Positions 1-10,075 of a stretch of 64,000 nt of DNA are shown one piece after another. The notes under the pieces were generated by a model. That model had not been told where the DNA came from, made no database searches, and worked only from the letters and a program-made list of their open reading frames with translations. The DNA lies in NCBI GenBank assembly GCA_030407315.1, contig JALQPE010001931.1:1-64000 (forward strand), given 5' to 3'. The stretch comes from Asparagopsis taxiformis (lineage: Eukaryota > Rhodophyta > Florideophyceae > Bonnemaisoniales > Bonnemaisoniaceae). The position numbers and the translations under genes are program-made. Each line of letters begins with the position of its first letter. Positions within the stretch are counted from its first letter, which is position 1.

Positions 1-808
1 GGTAGGACCAGCCGGGATGGCGGTCACTAAGAGAGTTCTAGAATCGCTTGCCTTGTCAGGGCGTGTTGAACCGTAACGCGCTCGTGAACTTGCGTTTCGC
101 ACGTCGCTCGGTCGCGGAGGCGATCGGGTGGTACAACGGCGGAACGCGCAGGGTCGATCGCAACACGGGATTCGCGGGCCGGCGCAAGCCGTGATCTCAG
201 GGGGAGATCACCGAGTAAACTCGAGCTCAACACGATCCACGCAGGGGTCGTAAATCCCTGGCCTAGCGGTAGGCGACGCAACGCGCGGTCTCGCGGTGCG
301 ACGCAATTCGACGGTCGGTAAACGCGGCGCGCGCGCACGTATGTCGGCGATCGTGAGCAATCCGCACGCAACGTTGTAACGCAATCGGTCCTCGCGACGC
401 GCTCAACGCTTAACTCGTAGCTGCGAAAGTGCTGACTGTTTATTGGTAGGGTGCGAAGCCATGCGACCACTAATAGCTAACTTACTTGGGACAGGCTGTC
501 CTTGTGTGGCCGGCCGGCGGCGGCCGCACGCTCGCACGCAAAAAGGGAAATATTTGGGAAAAAGACTTTCGTCATAAAAAACCCAAAAAAGGGAAATAAA
601 GGGAAATTCGCGGAAATCGCTACACGTGGCGCGGCTCGCGGTTTCGTGGCAACGTACGCGCGCACGCGCTCGCATTGACGCTCCGTGACACGTAATCAAG
701 GCGCCACGCGTACGCTCGCTTACTAAACTAACTCAAACGGATGCTTGCGGACTAACGTAAACGCGCGCGCTCGCATCGGTTCCATCGACCAACTTAAATT
801 GCGCCACA
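1..808 (-). repeat. 3' LTR of element A
   Basis: Matches 12668-13475 almost base for base; differences seen at 1 (G instead of T), 218, 445 and 510. On the plus strand the right-hand copy starts TGTAGGACC and ends GCGCCACA, giving TG..CA ends. The window begins exactly at the outer LTR base, so the terminal T-to-G mismatch may be an edge effect. An A/G-rich island of repeated GGGAAA motifs (about 541-617) stands out in an otherwise GC-rich LTR and, read on the element strand, is the most TATA-like part. Spurious ORFs in the LTR are not genes. Confidence 0.92.
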
Positions 809-820
809 CTCCCCCCGACT
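809..820 (-). other. Polypurine tract of element A
   Basis: Directly inside the 3' LTR the plus strand reads CTCCCCCC, i.e. GGGGGGAG on the element strand, the expected plus-strand-synthesis primer position. It abuts the LTR terminus at 808. Confidence 0.6.
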
Positions 821-865
821 AACTCCACAGCGCGTCCTCGCGCGTAACGTTCTTGTGCACACTTC

Positions 866-982
866 AGCTCTCTTCTGTCTTCTTCTCTCTTCTTCTCTGC
901 TTCTCTTCTCTTCTCTTCTTCCATCTTCTTCTCTCTTCTCTTCTCTTCTCTTCTGCTTCTCTTCCATCCTTCTCTCTCCATC
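866..982. repeat. (TTCTC)n polypyrimidine tract
   Basis: About 115 bases of almost pure C/T on the plus strand, built from TTCTC/TTCTT units, between the 3' LTR of element A and its antisense accessory ORF. It lies upstream of that ORF in its reading direction, so it could be part of its promoter/5' leader or simply an expanded microsatellite. Confidence 0.85.
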
Positions 983-1444
983 CGTCTCCATTCCGCGCGC
1001 GCTCGCTCCGTTAACGCCACACGCGCTCGCGCTTCGTGATGTCGCGCGATAATAACGCTCTGCCGAGTTGGCTTCGCGCCGGCGCTGCCTCTCGCGACGA
1101 ACCGTCGACGCCCACGAACGCGTCTCCTCGCCCTGCGCGCATCGCGTTTCCTTCTCTTTCAAGCCCGGAGAGTCCCTATTACATGTCCATGGCGCAAGCA
1201 TCCTCTTCAACCGTACCCGTAACCGCGAGCGGCCGTGGCGGCAGTGGCGTCGTCGCTCGTCTGACGTTGTCGCTACGGTAGATGCGACCGCGACTCCAAC
1301 TTCGCGTCAGCTGCGCGTTCTGGGAGCGGCATCCCGCTTCGTTCGGTTCCTGCGCCTGCGTCCGTTTCGCTTCCGTCGGCCGCGCAAGACGCTCCCGAGT
1401 CGATTCCGCGCGCGCGCTACGACGACCCGATCGCGTTCCGATTT

Positions 1445-3994
1445 ATGCCACGCCCTATGCCGACGTGGGCGGAGTTGGGCCGTCGCCACTTCTTCCCGCA
1501 GCGCTTTCAATGGACGCGCATCGCTGACGTATCGCGCTATGCCGTTTTACCCGGCCACAAGGACGCGCAAGCGGTGTGGGACGCGCGGCGCGAATCGGCG
1601 TCGTGTGACTTGGCGGTCCCCGCGAACTTACCGTGCGACGCGTACTTTCTCGAGGACGAAGCCGACGAACGACTCGTACGCCACCTGGCCCGGTTGCGCG
1701 TGATGCGTCGCGACGAATTTGCGCGAGTCGATCCATGGGCCGCGGCGCCCAGTGCGGGCTTCTTACTTGACGGCGGCGTTCCGTGGAACGACGTGAGCAC
1801 GAAGGGGAGGCGAGCGTGCCATGGTTTCTTAACGCGGATATGCGCCCGGAAGCGCGGCGCGAGTTGCGTTTTGCGGCGCACGTCGGGCTACTTCGTTACG
1901 TATCGCGATATCGAATTTCGCGAGTTTCCTGATGACCGCGTCGCCGCTTTCTTCCCGCGTTACGATGCGCGAGATTGGCCGGAAGCGCCCGACTCGTTGT
2001 CGGTGCCGCTCCCCTGCGTGTTCCACTACGCGCCGTCGGTATTGCTCGGGCGCGACGTTCCGGTCGAGGCTCGTTCGTATTTCTGGGCTATCGCTCTGAG
2101 CGAGTGGGTGGTGATGGTTGCCGCTGCGTGGCTTCACGTCGCTTACGTCGAGCGCCGCTTCTTGCGCTTGAACGAGAAATTGATCGCGGGAATCGAGCGC
2201 GTCGGCGTTTCGGCGATCGTGCGGGGCGGAACGTATACGGCGGCGCATCTCGAAAGTCTCTTGACGGAGCATCGCGCGTGCGCGTGGGACGAAACTCCGG
2301 TTTTCGACCTCGCGCCTGGTATGGACTTCAAGGAGGGCGGGCAATGGTTGCCCTGGAGCGCGGAGCGCGGCGTCGTCGACTGGGCGCATGGTTCGCTTGG
2401 CGTGCACCGGCACACCGAAATTCCACATCTCCTTCTCAAGTCGCCGCGCAATCCGTCGCGCGACGCGTTTGCGCATTTAGAGGCGCGCGATGTCGTTACC
2501 GTTGATGCCGTGTTGTCCGCGCTATCAACTAACGAACTGCACGTTATGCGCGCGACCGATTCGCGCGAGTATGCGCAGTATCTTGGCATGGCGGCTTTGT
2601 TGGCGATCGAACGTCGGCGCTTCCGAGACGGCCGATATTCTCTTTTCTCCGAGCCACCGCGCGCTCCTATCGACGTCGAGCGACTCGACGCGGCGCTGCG
2701 CGCGGAGTACGTGAAGGTTTACAACGAGTTGCAGGCCTTGAAAGCGGCGTCTTCCGTTCACGGCGGGCCTGCAGCGTTCAGCAGTGCGGGCGACGGCGGG
2801 GCGGCGGTCAGCAGCGCGGCGAAGAGCGGCGCGGGTGACGGTGCTGCTGCGGGCAGCCGCGCGGGCGCAGGCGACGCAACGGCTGATAACGTGGCGGAAA
2901 GTGACGCGGCGGCCGTTGTCAACGAGGCGGGTGATGTTTTGGCCGAATCAGACGCGAACGTGTTGCGGGACCGGCTTGCCGCCGCCGAAAAGGGCCGGGA
3001 GGAGGCGTTGGCGCGCGTGGCATTGCTCGAAGGGGCTCGCGATGACGCTTTGGCGCGAATGGCTTCCGCCGTGGAGGGCCGCAGCGAAGCGCTGGCGCGT
3101 CTGACATCGGTCGAGCAGAGCCGTGACGAGGCGCTGGCGCGGGTGACGACGATTGCGCAAGCGCGCGACGACGCTGCGGCGCGCCTTACCAAAGCGAACG
3201 CAACGCGCGACGAAGCGGTGAGTCTCGTGCACGAGGCTGAGAAGACACTTAAGGACGCGGCTGGACGCGAGGCGACGTTAGAGCGCAAGGTCGGGGAAGA
3301 TGCGACGCGGATCGAGCGGATGCACAAGGACATCGGTGACTTGCAAGAGCGCGTGGCGAATTACGAGCGGGCTGCCAGCGGAAATCGCGCGATGATCACG
3401 ACCCTCCAAGAGCGCTGCGAGGCTGCTACTTCGGCGCAGGAACGAGCGGAACGCGCGCTTAGCGATTTCGAAGCGAACCTCGCGGGCGAACGTCAACGGG
3501 GCGCGGAGCGTGTTGCGGCGGTGCGTCGGGTGTATACTGCGCGTGAACGGGAGACCGTTCGTAGGATCCAGGATACGATCGAGCGCACGCATCGCCTCGG
3601 CACGACGCTGAATGATATCGTTGGCTTAGTGCAGCGGTCGCCCGAAACGTCCGCGGCGGGGGTGGTGTCTAACAGCGAGACGCAGTCGGTCAGCGGACTT
3701 AACGAGGGAGCGGAAGGGGGAGGTGATGCATCGGTCGCGGTGGGAAGCGACGGGGCTGGTCGCGGAGGTGCGCGCCCAACGACTCGCGCTCGCGCGGCGG
3801 CCGCAGCGTCCGCACGTCCCAGCGTTCCTCCCTTGCGTCTTGGCGTGCAAGACGGGCGCGTCGTGCGCGTGCTGAATCCCGAGCGACGACGCAATCACCA
3901 AGCAGACACGGCTTCAAGTCGTGCTCGCGCGCGCGGCGCAACGGGCAGTTCTTCGAGCCGACGCACGCGCCGCGAGGATAACGCACGCGAGTGA
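1445..3994 (+). CDS. Antisense accessory protein of element A (849 aa)
   Basis: Long ORF on the strand opposite to gag-pol, between pol and the 3' LTR. I recognise no named family. Residues about 58-230 contain segments also found in the accessory proteins of elements B and E: VPANLPCD near 58-65 and an FHY segment near 193-195, followed by acidic/aromatic helices and an ERRF motif. Residues about 503-680 form a long heptad-like coiled coil rich in E, A, R and D. The C-terminus is Ser/Arg-rich and basic. The start is the ATG at 1445; the same frame is open back to about 1265 without another ATG, and a separate ATG ORF at 1036-1281 lies just upstream in another frame, so an upstream spliced exon is possible. 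Function unknown; long retention beside pol suggests selection. Confidence 0.8.
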   Translation: MPRPMPTWAELGRRHFFPQRFQWTRIADVSRYAVLPGHKDAQAVWDARRESASCDLAVPANLPCDAYFLEDEADERLVRHLARLRVMRRDEFARVDPWAAAPSAGFLLDGGVPWNDVSTKGRRACHGFLTRICARKRGASCVLRRTSGYFVTYRDIEFREFPDDRVAAFFPRYDARDWPEAPDSLSVPLPCVFHYAPSVLLGRDVPVEARSYFWAIALSEWVVMVAAAWLHVAYVERRFLRLNEKLIAGIERVGVSAIVRGGTYTAAHLESLLTEHRACAWDETPVFDLAPGMDFKEGGQWLPWSAERGVVDWAHGSLGVHRHTEIPHLLLKSPRNPSRDAFAHLEARDVVTVDAVLSALSTNELHVMRATDSREYAQYLGMAALLAIERRRFRDGRYSLFSEPPRAPIDVERLDAALRAEYVKVYNELQALKAASSVHGGPAAFSSAGDGGAAVSSAAKSGAGDGAAAGSRAGAGDATADNVAESDAAAVVNEAGDVLAESDANVLRDRLAAAEKGREEALARVALLEGARDDALARMASAVEGRSEALARLTSVEQSRDEALARVTTIAQARDDAAARLTKANATRDEAVSLVHEAEKTLKDAAGREATLERKVGEDATRIERMHKDIGDLQERVANYERAASGNRAMITTLQERCEAATSAQERAERALSDFEANLAGERQRGAERVAAVRRVYTARERETVRRIQDTIERTHRLGTTLNDIVGLVQRSPETSAAGVVSNSETQSVSGLNEGAEGGGDASVAVGSDGAGRGGARPTTRARAAAAASARPSVPPLRLGVQDGRVVRVLNPERRRNHQADTASSRARARGATGSSSSRRTRREDNARE

Positions 3995-5317
3995 GCTCCT
4001 TCGTACGCATCCGGGCTAGCCGGTAGTCCATTCTACTCCCTTGATTAAACCTCTTGTGTTTTTGTTAACTTTGCCTTAGCCATCCTTCCTTTCGTACGCG
4101 CGGCGCGAATTGCGTTTGCGGCGCATGCGTAGGCGCGACGGTGTACCGCGCGCGACTGCGGCCGCGTCCAACGGTTCCTCGGAGTGTCGTGCGGACGCCC
4201 GGGTGGAGGAGCTACTAGCCAAGGTCCGTTGCGAATTTCGTCGCGCGAGTCGCCGCTTGAAGCGGTGGTTGCCCAGTGACCGCGTCGACGCTCGGGATTC
4301 GCGAGCGACGCGGTTAGGGGCGCGTGGGGCGAGGCGGGAGAGGGGGAGATGGGGCTGTTGGCCGGTAGGCATGCGGGACGGGTGCGTTCTCGTCGCTCGT
4401 ATCGTTTGCGTTTCAACGCGTGTACATTCGCGTTTCGTTCGCGCTTCGTTCGCGTTTCATTCGCGCTTCGTTCGCGCCTTGTCGCGTCTCGTTCGCGCTT
4501 CGGGGGCTGGGTCTCTAATTCCCCTCGTTTTTAGCAGGCGTCTAGGTGGGTTCCCGCCCCCGGAGTTGGGGTTCGCCATGGCCTTCCTGGACGAAGAGGA
4601 CGGGCGTGTGGGTGGCATCCCTTCTTTCCAGCGGAGGCTTTCGCTTGCTGGTATTCTGCGTCGTTCCCTGCCACCCGTATGGTTCGTCGCGTGCGCGCGT
4701 ATGTGAACAGCCAATCCGGGGGCGCCATCAGGAAGCATCTCGCCACGGCGTCGGGGCAGATCGGCGCCGTCCATTTTTGGCCTGCCCCGGCCTCGGCTCG
4801 TTTTTGGCCTATCATATTCCAGCCCCGTAAATGGCCATGCTATATGGGCCAATCCCTCCCCCGCAACGACCAATCCAGTGTGCGTGCCTCCCTTTTTCGC
4901 GCGTAATTGCGCTGTCGGGCGTGCCCACTCCTGGGGATCCTGGCGTTGTCGGCATAGGGGATGGGAAGCGGACGGCACGTGGACTCCCGGCGACGGTTGT
5001 CGCTCAGGTTCGCGCAGGCGCGGAAGACGGACGGTGGAACGCGATAGTTGCGCGACGAAAACGATTGCGTGGTGGCGCGACGAAGTGACGCTTGGCGATT
5101 GCGCGGCGAAAGACGAACGTGATTGCGTGGCGAACGGTCAGGCGCGATCGCGTTGCGTCGAACGGTTGCGCGGCATACGACAGAAGCGATTGCGTGGCAA
5201 ACGGTGGCGCGGTTGCGTGGCGAAAACGACAAGCGGCGATGGGAGGCTTGGCCCGCGTGTTTATCTACGCGTCGGTTCCGCTGGGCGGAACTGGCATGTT
5301 CAGCCCCGTTCCGCGCG
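3995..5317. other. Noncoding spacer between convergent pol and accessory ORF of element A
   Basis: No convincing gene. It contains short tandem arrays: repeats of the type TTCGTTCGCG at about 4420-4503, and imperfect GATTGCGTGGCGAA-type repeats at about 5085-5235. It separates two converging ORFs, so both transcripts must end or overlap here. Short ORFs in this stretch are repeat-derived. Confidence 0.5.
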
Positions 5318-8300
5318 TCAATTGCGCGGTGCATGCGAAGGCGCCCGTCGACTCGCGATGCGCGCGCTCGCGCGGCTAGGTGCCGTTATACGTGGGGCGT
5401 CGCCGCGTGCCGGTCGCTTTCTGCGATTGCGCGGTGACGTGGCGTCAATCTCGGCGTTGCGCGCAGTGTTTTCAGAGGCGGCGCGTCCGCGGTCGCGGCG
5501 GAAACGGGCAACGATGGGCGCGGGTAGCGAACTTTCGGGCTCCCAAGTGTCGTCGCGCGGAGAGAAGCCCTTCCAGCGTACACGGAATACGGGCGCTCCG
5601 GTGTCGTCGACGCCTTCAGCCGTCAGTTTGTCAATCATGAACTCCCGCGTTCCATATCCTGCTTCAGGATTGACTTTGCGTGCGTCATCAAGTACGCGTT
5701 CGTCACGTCGCGCTGCGTCGCTTGTGTCCTCCGCGTCAGTCGCCCCTTCTTCGCCGCTTGGCGTAACCGGCGCGCGCGTCGCGTTGCGCGGTGCTAGGCG
5801 AATACGGTCGGAGCTGACGAGTTCGGGCACACCGTCGATTATGATTTCGTAAGTGTGCCCGCGGCAGCTTGTGACCGGGAAGGGTCCCGACACGGGATAG
5901 TCCAACTTCGAAGGGCGCGTTCCGTCGTCGCGCTGCGTTCGTGTCGTCGCTCCCGCGCGAGTGTCCAGATATACCTGGTCGCCAACCTTGATGCTCTTGT
6001 TCACCGTGCGTGCGCCGCGATCGAAGTCGCGTTTGTATCTCGCTTGCGCTTTCTTCAGCGCGTTCGCGGCGCGCGCGTACGCGTCGGATAGCTTCGCAAG
6101 AAACTCCATGCGGAGGAACGGCGTGCTGCGAATCGTGTCGACCTGCTCCGTCCCCAGCGATACGGGGTAGCGCGTTAGCGTGAGTTCGAACGGCGACGTA
6201 TTTGTCGAGCGGTGTATCGCGCGGTTGTATGCGTACGCCAGCGCGTCTAGGTGCTCGTCCCAATCCTTTCGCTCTTCGTCGACGTAATGGCGCAGCGTCG
6301 CGACGATAGTACGGTTCATACGCTCGACCTGCCCGTTCGACTGCGGGTGATAGGTAGTCGTGAATATGTTACGCGTTCCCATTAGCGCGCACTTTTCCTG
6401 AAACAGCTTCGAGCGGAACTGCGGTCCGTTATCTGAAAGTAGCGTGCGCGGCGGTCCGTAAACGAAGACCCAATCTCGGCAAAACGCTTTTGCAACGGCG
6501 AGCGCGGATACGCGTCCGAGCGCGATGAGTCGACAGAGCTTGCTGTAGCGATCGGCGATTACGAGTACGAAGCGGCGTTGGCGCGGGGTCTCGGGCAGCG
6601 GTCCCAGAATATCGATAGCGACGTCTTCGAGCGGGCGCGTGGCGGGGAATAGCTTCAGGGCGTTCGTATGGCGATATTGCGTAACGCGGTTGCGCGCGCA
6701 CGCATCGCATTGTCTCACCGTGGTGTAGACGTCTACGCTCATCATCGGCCAGTAATACGCACGTCGAATTGCGTCGTACATGCGTCGCGCGCCCGGGTGC
6801 CCTGCAGTTACCGCGTAATGGTTCGCTCGCAGAATACGTCCTTTTATCGCTTCGGGCACAACTATCTGCGTCGCGTCGTCGAGCGGAGCGGTCCTCATTA
6901 GTATCCCGTCGGGGGACAGGTGGAAGCGTGAACGCGGCGCGGTTTCGACGTCGCGCTTCGCGTTCTGGCAGAATTCGTCCGTCGCTTGTTCTCGGATCCA
7001 CTCGTCAGTGGACACGGGCGGTTCGATGCACGACCGAGTTGCCAGTAGGCAGTCCAAGCTCGGGTAGTATTCTGCGTAGTCGCATAGTAGCGCGGTATCG
7101 GTTCGCGCATAAGCGTCCGCGTGCGGTTCGACGATATTCGTGGCGTCGAAGCAGGGTATCTCGTCCGGTATGACCGTCTCGTCGCAGCTTCGCGTGGCCA
7201 TTCGCGAGAGCGCGTCGGCGATAACGTGGCGTTTTCCCTTCTTGTATTCGACGTCGAATTCGAACTCGGCGAGTCGCAATCTCCAGCGCGCGAGTCGTCC
7301 TTCTGCGGATGTCATGTTCAGGATCCAACGCAACGAATTATGGTCGGTGCGAACCGTGAACTTTCGTCCTTCTAAATATGCGCTTAATAGCAAGACTGCC
7401 CATACGACAGCGAGGCACTCGCGTTCCGTCGTCGAATAGTTGCGCTCCGCGTCGTTAAGCGTGCGCGACCAGTATCCGACTGGATGTAGTACGTCGTCGT
7501 CCGCATCTAGCTGAAGTAGCGCGCATCCGATTTGCCCTTGCGACGCGTCTGTATCGAGCACATACGGGTGTCCTTCGCGCGGTAGACGGAGGATTGGCGG
7601 AGACAACATTGCTTGTCGCAATGATTCGAACGCGCGCGTTTGCTCCGGCGTCGGCGCGGGTAAGTTGTCTCCTTGGTCCTTCTTTAGTAACTGCGTAAGC
7701 GGCGCCGCGACGAACGCGAATTTTTCGACGAATCGGCGGTACACGTTGCAAGTTCCTAGGAAACTTCGCAGCTGCGTCTTCGTCGTCGGGTACGTCGCAT
7801 CGCGCAGCGCGTCGCACCTCGTCGTCGGCACGGAGAGCTTCCCAGGCGAAATAGTATGTCCCAAGTAGTCCACCGAGCGTTTGAAGAACTCAGTCTTCGC
7901 GAATTTCAGCGAAACGCCTGCGCGTCCGAGGATTCCCAGTATCTCGTCGACGTGGTGCACGTGCGCGTTTACGTCAGCGGAGAAGATGGTTACGTCATCC
8001 AGGTAGACAAGGCAATGTTGCCACTTCACGTTCGCGAGCAAAATGTCGAGCGCGCGCTGAAACGTCGCGGGCGCGTTCGACAGTCCGAAAGGCATGCGGC
8101 GAAAGCGGTACGTACCGACGTGCGACGTAAACGTAGTCTTATCGCGGTCGGCGTGCGCTACCGGGATTTGCCAGTATCCCGAATTACAGTCCAGTGTAGT
8201 GAAAACCGTCGCGTTACCGAGCGAATCGACGCAGTCGTCCATGCGCGGAATCGGATACGCGTCCTTCACGGTAGCGGCGTTCAAGCGGCGGTAGTCGATG

Positions 8301-9178
8301 CAGAAGCGGGAGGTCCCGTCCTTCTTAGGCACGACCACGACCGGGCTCGCCCATTCCGACGTAGCGGGTTCGATTACCCCAGCGCGGAGCATCTTCTCCA
8401 CTTGCGTACGGATAATTTCGCGCGACGCGTGTCCGGCGCGATACGGCGGTTGGTTCACGGGGGTCGCCCCCGGAACCAGCTCGATGCGGTGCTCCGTCGG
8501 GTGAATGGCTCCCAGCGTGCCGCTCCACATGCGCTCATGCTTTCGTAGCATCTCGATAATTTCCGCGTGCAGGTCGTCGTTTACTCGCTCGTCGCGTAGC
8601 GTCGCGCGTAAGAGTTCTTCCCAAGACGGCGTCGCGCTCGCAGTTTCGTCGGTCTCGCGCGGGTCCGGCGGTGTCGTAACGTTGCGTCGCGTCGCGTCGT
8701 CGGGCGGTCGGTCTTGCGGGTCCGGCGCTTCCTGAGCGACTTGTAGACATCCCACGGGGTTGGGCACGGCGGTGCCTACCTTCATGCCTTTGGGCAATAC
8801 TTGTAGACGAGTGCCAGCGTTGTGTACCTGTACTCGGAAGGGTACATTCCTTCGAACCAGCGTCTCCCCGTTGGTTAAACGGAGTAGTTTCTGCGCGTAG
8901 AGGTTAGTCGCGGGAACTATGATGCAGCGCCCTTCAGCGCTCGTGGTAACGTCGATCGCTTGCGTCGCGTTCGGCGGAATCGATGTGCGGCGCGCAGCGC
9001 GAATAGGCGCGAAGCTTGTGGGTCGGGTCGTCTTCGCGGTCGGCGCGCGGCGCGGTTTCGTCGGCGTACGCGGAAGCATCGGGACGTGGTCGCCATAGCG
9101 GGTTCGCAACGCGCGCTGCGGTCCAGTGTAGATAATCTCGACTACGCGGTCGATGAAGTCTGCTCCCAAGATACATGG
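5318..9178 (-). CDS. pol: Pol of element A, main part (end of PR, RT, RNase H, integrase, chromodomain)
   Basis: Reverse transcriptase, RNase H and integrase of a Ty3/gypsy element. Counting from the first in-frame ATG (9187, inside the inserted LTR), RT starts near residue 265 and has YLDD near 394; RNase H has VLDTDAS near 544 and TERE; the integrase zinc finger (HYAVTAGH, CDAC) is near 790-835; catalytic residues lie in IDILGPL, LLSDNGPQF and NGQVERMN; a GPF module is near 1100 and a chromodomain (RVRWKGF, DTWEPES) near 1180-1225, followed by a basic Arg/Ala-rich tail. No stop or frameshift occurs within it. The true N-terminal half of the protease is cut off by the solo LTR at 9179-9661; on either side of that insertion the frames join exactly if LTR and one TSD copy are removed. 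Confidence 0.95.
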   Translation of the reverse strand, partial: PCILGADFIDRVVEIIYTGPQRALRTRYGDHVPMLPRTPTKPRRAPTAKTTRPTSFAPIRAARRTSIPPNATQAIDVTTSAEGRCIIVPATNLYAQKLLRLTNGETLVRRNVPFRVQVHNAGTRLQVLPKGMKVGTAVPNPVGCLQVAQEAPDPQDRPPDDATRRNVTTPPDPRETDETASATPSWEELLRATLRDERVNDDLHAEIIEMLRKHERMWSGTLGAIHPTEHRIELVPGATPVNQPPYRAGHASREIIRTQVEKMLRAGVIEPATSEWASPVVVVPKKDGTSRFCIDYRRLNAATVKDAYPIPRMDDCVDSLGNATVFTTLDCNSGYWQIPVAHADRDKTTFTSHVGTYRFRRMPFGLSNAPATFQRALDILLANVKWQHCLVYLDDVTIFSADVNAHVHHVDEILGILGRAGVSLKFAKTEFFKRSVDYLGHTISPGKLSVPTTRCDALRDATYPTTKTQLRSFLGTCNVYRRFVEKFAFVAAPLTQLLKKDQGDNLPAPTPEQTRAFESLRQAMLSPPILRLPREGHPYVLDTDASQGQIGCALLQLDADDDVLHPVGYWSRTLNDAERNYSTTERECLAVVWAVLLLSAYLEGRKFTVRTDHNSLRWILNMTSAEGRLARWRLRLAEFEFDVEYKKGKRHVIADALSRMATRSCDETVIPDEIPCFDATNIVEPHADAYARTDTALLCDYAEYYPSLDCLLATRSCIEPPVSTDEWIREQATDEFCQNAKRDVETAPRSRFHLSPDGILMRTAPLDDATQIVVPEAIKGRILRANHYAVTAGHPGARRMYDAIRRAYYWPMMSVDVYTTVRQCDACARNRVTQYRHTNALKLFPATRPLEDVAIDILGPLPETPRQRRFVLVIADRYSKLCRLIALGRVSALAVAKAFCRDWVFVYGPPRTLLSDNGPQFRSKLFQEKCALMGTRNIFTTTYHPQSNGQVERMNRTIVATLRHYVDEERKDWDEHLDALAYAYNRAIHRSTNTSPFELTLTRYPVSLGTEQVDTIRSTPFLRMEFLAKLSDAYARAANALKKAQARYKRDFDRGARTVNKSIKVGDQVYLDTRAGATTRTQRDDGTRPSKLDYPVSGPFPVTSCRGHTYEIIIDGVPELVSSDRIRLAPRNATRAPVTPSGEEGATDAEDTSDAARRDERVLDDARKVNPEAGYGTREFMIDKLTAEGVDDTGAPVFRVRWKGFSPRDDTWEPESSLPAPIVARFRRDRGRAASENTARNAEIDATSPRNRRKRPARGDAPRITAPSRASARIASRRAPSHAPRN

Positions 9179-9661
9179 TGTAGACATTCGAGCACTTCAA
9201 GCAATGTGGAAATATCTTGGTACAACACAACTGAAAATCAGCTGACATTATCTTCAAGCTGAAACGTTCAATAACATGAACGTTGAAATAATTAAGGGGT
9301 TGAACAAATTAGTACGTTCATACATTACTGAATCACAATGGATGTGAACCTCAGAATAGCACACAACAATGATGAACAGCTAGAATACAAAATAGTATAT
9401 TAGATAGAGAATGCTGAAGGTTGCAAGAGAGAGCATGAGGGACCATCAGCGATCATCAGCGATCATCAGAACAACTTCATCAGAGAGAGAGCAATAGCTC
9501 TTGCAAACTGAAGCAAGTGATAACTTGCCAAGATACAAGTCCATAACTTGTATACACATTAAACCTGCTGGTGATAACCAGTTTACATTCACCTGGTATT
9601 ATTACTGCCGCATTCAATCAACGCCCAACGATCGGACTGGATGTCACCGAGACAGTCTACA
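9179..9661. mobile_element. Solo LTR inserted in element A protease
   Basis: A 483-bp block, clearly more A+T-rich than its surroundings, with termini TGTAGAC and GTCTACA (7-bp inverted, TG..CA type) and a 4-bp target duplication ATGG (9175-9178 and 9662-9665). It interrupts the protease just before its conserved ILGADF segment. No internal coding region is present, so a solo LTR made by LTR-LTR recombination is the simplest reading; a short-TIR MITE is the alternative. It contains a repeated GATCATCAG motif near 9450-9470. No other copy is in this window. Confidence 0.75.
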
Positions 9662-10075
9662 ATGGGACTGATAAGCGTGGCATCACCAAAAAGGTTTGGA
9701 GATGCGCTCGGGCACCTAGAAAAACGCTAAGTCGCAGCGACGCGTTTGGCGCGAGGCGTCGTCCGTTCGCGTCGATAATCGCGCAGCGCAGCGTCGGCGG
9801 CGTAGCGTGGCGCTTCCAGTCGGCGCCTAGTACGTTTTCGCGAATGAGGCTCGGGCCTGCGCCAGTATCAAGCACGGCGGTCACCGCGGTGGCCGTGCGT
9901 TGATTATACCCGACGCGGGTCTCGAGTTTGTAGTTCGCGGTAGGGGTCTGAAGCAGGACCACTGTTTCGGGTGGTAACGGAGGCGGTTTTTCGCGCGGTG
10001 GTTGCGTCGTCGCGCGTCGCGTATCCGTTGAGTGAGGAGGAGCCGGCCCACCCGCTACGGCTCCTCGTAGGCGTT
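9662..10075 (-). CDS. pro: Protease N-terminal part of element A pol, cut by solo LTR
   Basis: Retropepsin-like aspartic protease start, entered by -1 frameshift from gag near 10073-10079. It shows the active-site motif VLDTGAGPSLI (DTGA) in the expected position, followed by a DANGRRL segment also present in elements B and E (DANG). Translation would stop at a TAG created at the junction with the inserted LTR (9661), separating this part from RT and making the present copy unable to produce a full Pol. An in-frame ATG at 9962 exists but is not needed if the frameshift is used. Confidence 0.85.
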
